Shown piece by piece: positions 62,216-64,000 of a stretch of 64,000 nucleotides of DNA. The translations under genes were made by a program, and so were the position numbers. Location of the stretch: positions 1 through 64,000 of the forward strand of contig NW_027478957.1 of the NCBI RefSeq assembly GCF_051014685.1, read 5' to 3'. This DNA comes from Ptiloglossa arizonensis. Lineage: Eukaryota > Arthropoda > Insecta > Hymenoptera > Colletidae. The notes below the pieces were generated by a model. It worked only from the letters and a program-made list of their open reading frames with translations. It did not search any database and was not told where the DNA came from. How positions within the stretch are numbered: position 1 is the first letter of the stretch; each line of letters begins with the position of its first letter.

Positions 62216-64000
62216 AAAAAATACACATACCGTTGTAATCGGGCGAGTTTCTACTTTCAGATGCAATAGGAATTTTTGGGTTAGGTCAATCCGTTCGCGA
62301 GATATAGGAGTTTGAAGCCAAGAAATGGTTGAGATGGCAAAAAAATTTTCGCAATTCTGCTGCTCCAAACGCTTAAACAGAATGGCCTAGGGAAAAAATA
62401 CACATACCGTTGTAATCGGGCGAGTTTCTACTTTCAGATGCAATAGGAATTTTTGGGTTAGGTCAATCCGTTCGCGAGATATAGGAGTTTGAAGCCAAGA
62501 AATGGTTGAGATGGCAAAAAATTTTTCGCAATTCTGCTGCTCCAAACGCTTAAACAGAATGGCCTAGGGAAAAAATACAGATACCGTTGTAATCGGGCGA
62601 GTTTCTACTTTCAGATGCAACAGGAATTTTTGGGTTAGGTCAATCCGTTCGCGAGATATGGGAGTTTGAAACTAAGAAATGGTTGAGAAGACAACAAATC
62701 TTTCGCACTTCTGCTGCTCCAAAATCTTAACCAGAATGGCCTAGGGAAAAAATACACAGACCGTTGTAAACGGGCGAGTTTCTGCTTTCAGATGCAATAG
62801 TAATTTTTGGGTTAGGTCAATCCGTTCGCGAGATATGGGAGTTTGAAGCCAAGAAATGGTTGAGAAGGCAAAAAATTTTTCGCATTTCTGCTGATCCAAA
62901 CGCTTAACCAGAATGGCCTAGGGAAAAAATACACATACCGTTGTAATCGGGCGAGTCTCTACTTCCAGACGCTACAGGAATTTTTGGGTTAGGTCAATCC
63001 GTTAGCGAGATATGGGAGTTTGAAGCCAAGAAATGGTTGAGAAGGCAAAAAATTTTTCGCAATTCTGCTGCTCCAAACGCTTAACCAGAATGGCCTAGGG
63101 AAAAAATACACATACCGTTGTAATCGGGCGAGTTTCTACTTTCAGATGCAATAGGAATTTTTGGGTTAGGTCAATCCGTTCGCGAGATATAGGAGTTTGA
63201 AGCCAAGAAATGGTTGAGATGGCAAAAAATTTTTCGCAATTCTGCTGCTCCAAACGCTTAAACAGAATGGCCTAGGGAAAAAATACAGATACCGTTGTAA
63301 TCGAGCGAGTTTCTACTTTCAGATGCAACAGGAATTTTTGGGTTAGGTCAATCCGTTCGCGAGATATGAGAGTTTGAAGCTAAGAAATGGTTGAGAAGAC
63401 AACAAATCTTTCGCACTTCTGCTGCTCCAAACGCTTAACCAGAATGGCCTAGGGAAAAAATACACATACCGTTGTAATCGGGCGAGTTTCTACTTTCAGA
63501 TGCAATTGGAATTTTTGGGTTAGGTCAATCCGTTCGCGAGATATGGGAGTTTGAATCCAAGAAATGGTTGAGAAGGCAAAAAATTTTTCGCAATTCTGCT
63601 GCTCCAAACGCTTAACCAGAATGGCCTAGGGAAAAAATACACATACCGCTGTAATCGGGCGAGGTTCTACTTTCAGATGCAATAGGAATTTTTGGGTTAG
63701 GTCAATCCGTTCGCGAGATATGGGAATTTGAAGGCAAGAAATGGTTGAGAAGGCAAAAAATTTTTCGCATTTCTGCTGCTCCAAACGCTTAACAAGAATG
63801 GCCTAAGGAAAAAATAAACATACCGTTGTAATCGGGCGAGTTTCTAATTTCAGATGCAATAGGAATTTTTGGGTTAGGTCAACCCGTTCGCGAGATATGG
63901 GAGTTTGAAGCCAAGAAATGGTTGAGAAGGCAAAAAATTTTTCGCAATTCTGCTGATCCAAACGCCTAACAGGAATGGCCTAAGGAAAAAATAAACATAC
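62216..64000 (+). repeat. right-end segment reusing older modules
   Basis: The first part follows the class order of 48.2-49.1 kb (GAGATGGC twice, GAAACTAAG, GTAAACGGG, then GTCTCTAC). From about 63.1 kb to the end it follows 50.4-51.25 kb, with AGAATGGCC at about 63,618 where the earlier block has AGAATAGCC. Private changes are CCAAAATCTTAACC near 62,720 and GTTAGCGAG near 63,001. The final monomer is cut by the window edge after 99 bases. Confidence 0.7.

Larger units (their letters stand above)
1..64000 (+). repeat. 177-bp satellite DNA array, about 361 tandem monomers
   Basis: The same roughly 177-base unit repeats head to tail from the first base to the last, always in one orientation. 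Taking the phase that starts at AGTTTGAAGCC, monomers begin at 1, 178 and so on to a partial one at 63,902, which gives about 361 complete copies. Most copies differ from the reference monomer at 51,687-51,863 by a few substitutions that recur in many copies. No inserted transposon, inverted segment or unique spacer was seen. Monomers of 150-180 bp in long uniform arrays are typical of eukaryotic centromeric or pericentromeric satellites, so a centromeric role is inferred from form only. I do not recognise the family. All stretches without genes in this window consist of this repeat. Confidence 0.98.

Noticed and set aside
1..64000. CRISPR array
   Set aside because: The repeats are directly abutting 177-bp units with no unique spacers, and no cas genes are present.
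1..64000. Transposon, retroelement or rDNA spacer remnant inside the array
   Set aside because: I saw no break in the monomer register longer than a few bases, no target-site duplications and no terminal repeats. Whether the monomer derives from an element cannot be told without a database search.
1..64000. Naming the species or a known satellite family
   Set aside because: The length resembles many plant and animal centromere repeats, but I do not recognise the sequence. A search of satellite and genome databases with the 51,687-51,863 monomer would decide.

Overview
The whole 64-kb window is one uninterrupted head-to-tail satellite DNA array. The unit is 177 bp, all copies face the same way, and about 361 full monomers plus a 99-bp partial one (from 63,902) fill the window. 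I saw no gene, RNA gene, transposon, CRISPR array or unique sequence between monomers. A clean reference monomer lies at 51,687-51,863. It is about 42% GC, contains an A6T5 tract, and carries AvrII (CCTAGG) and NruI (TCGCGA) sites in most copies. This size and organisation are typical of centromeric or pericentromeric satellites of plants and animals, so the source is almost certainly a eukaryote. I do not recognise the family and cannot name the organism.

Monomers fall into several linked-variant classes, and the order of these classes gives a multi-scale higher-order repeat (HOR) structure. From 1 to about 2,700 the array is peppered with single-base indels and looks like uncorrected read sequence near a contig end. 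From about 1,034 to 15,199 there are two copies of a 40-monomer (7,083-bp) unit, each containing nested 7-monomer repeats. From about 15.2 to 43.6 kb there is a mosaic of large blocks recopied at spacings of 7, 8, 13, 19, 26, 32/33, 46 and 79 monomers. From 43.4 to 50.4 kb there are local 10-, 8- and 7-monomer duplications. From 49.6 to 62.2 kb the array is dominated by a 30-monomer (5,310-bp) tandem duplication and a 15-monomer (about 2,656-bp) repeat. The last 1.8 kb reuses modules from 48-51 kb.

The short open reading frames, nearly all on the minus strand, are by-products of a 177-bp (59-codon) period and are not genes. The main points of interest are the unstable HOR period with datable duplication and deletion joints, undepleted CpG, a weak CENP-B-box-like element in most monomers, and sequence-quality anomalies at the left end and around 21.5-22.5 kb.
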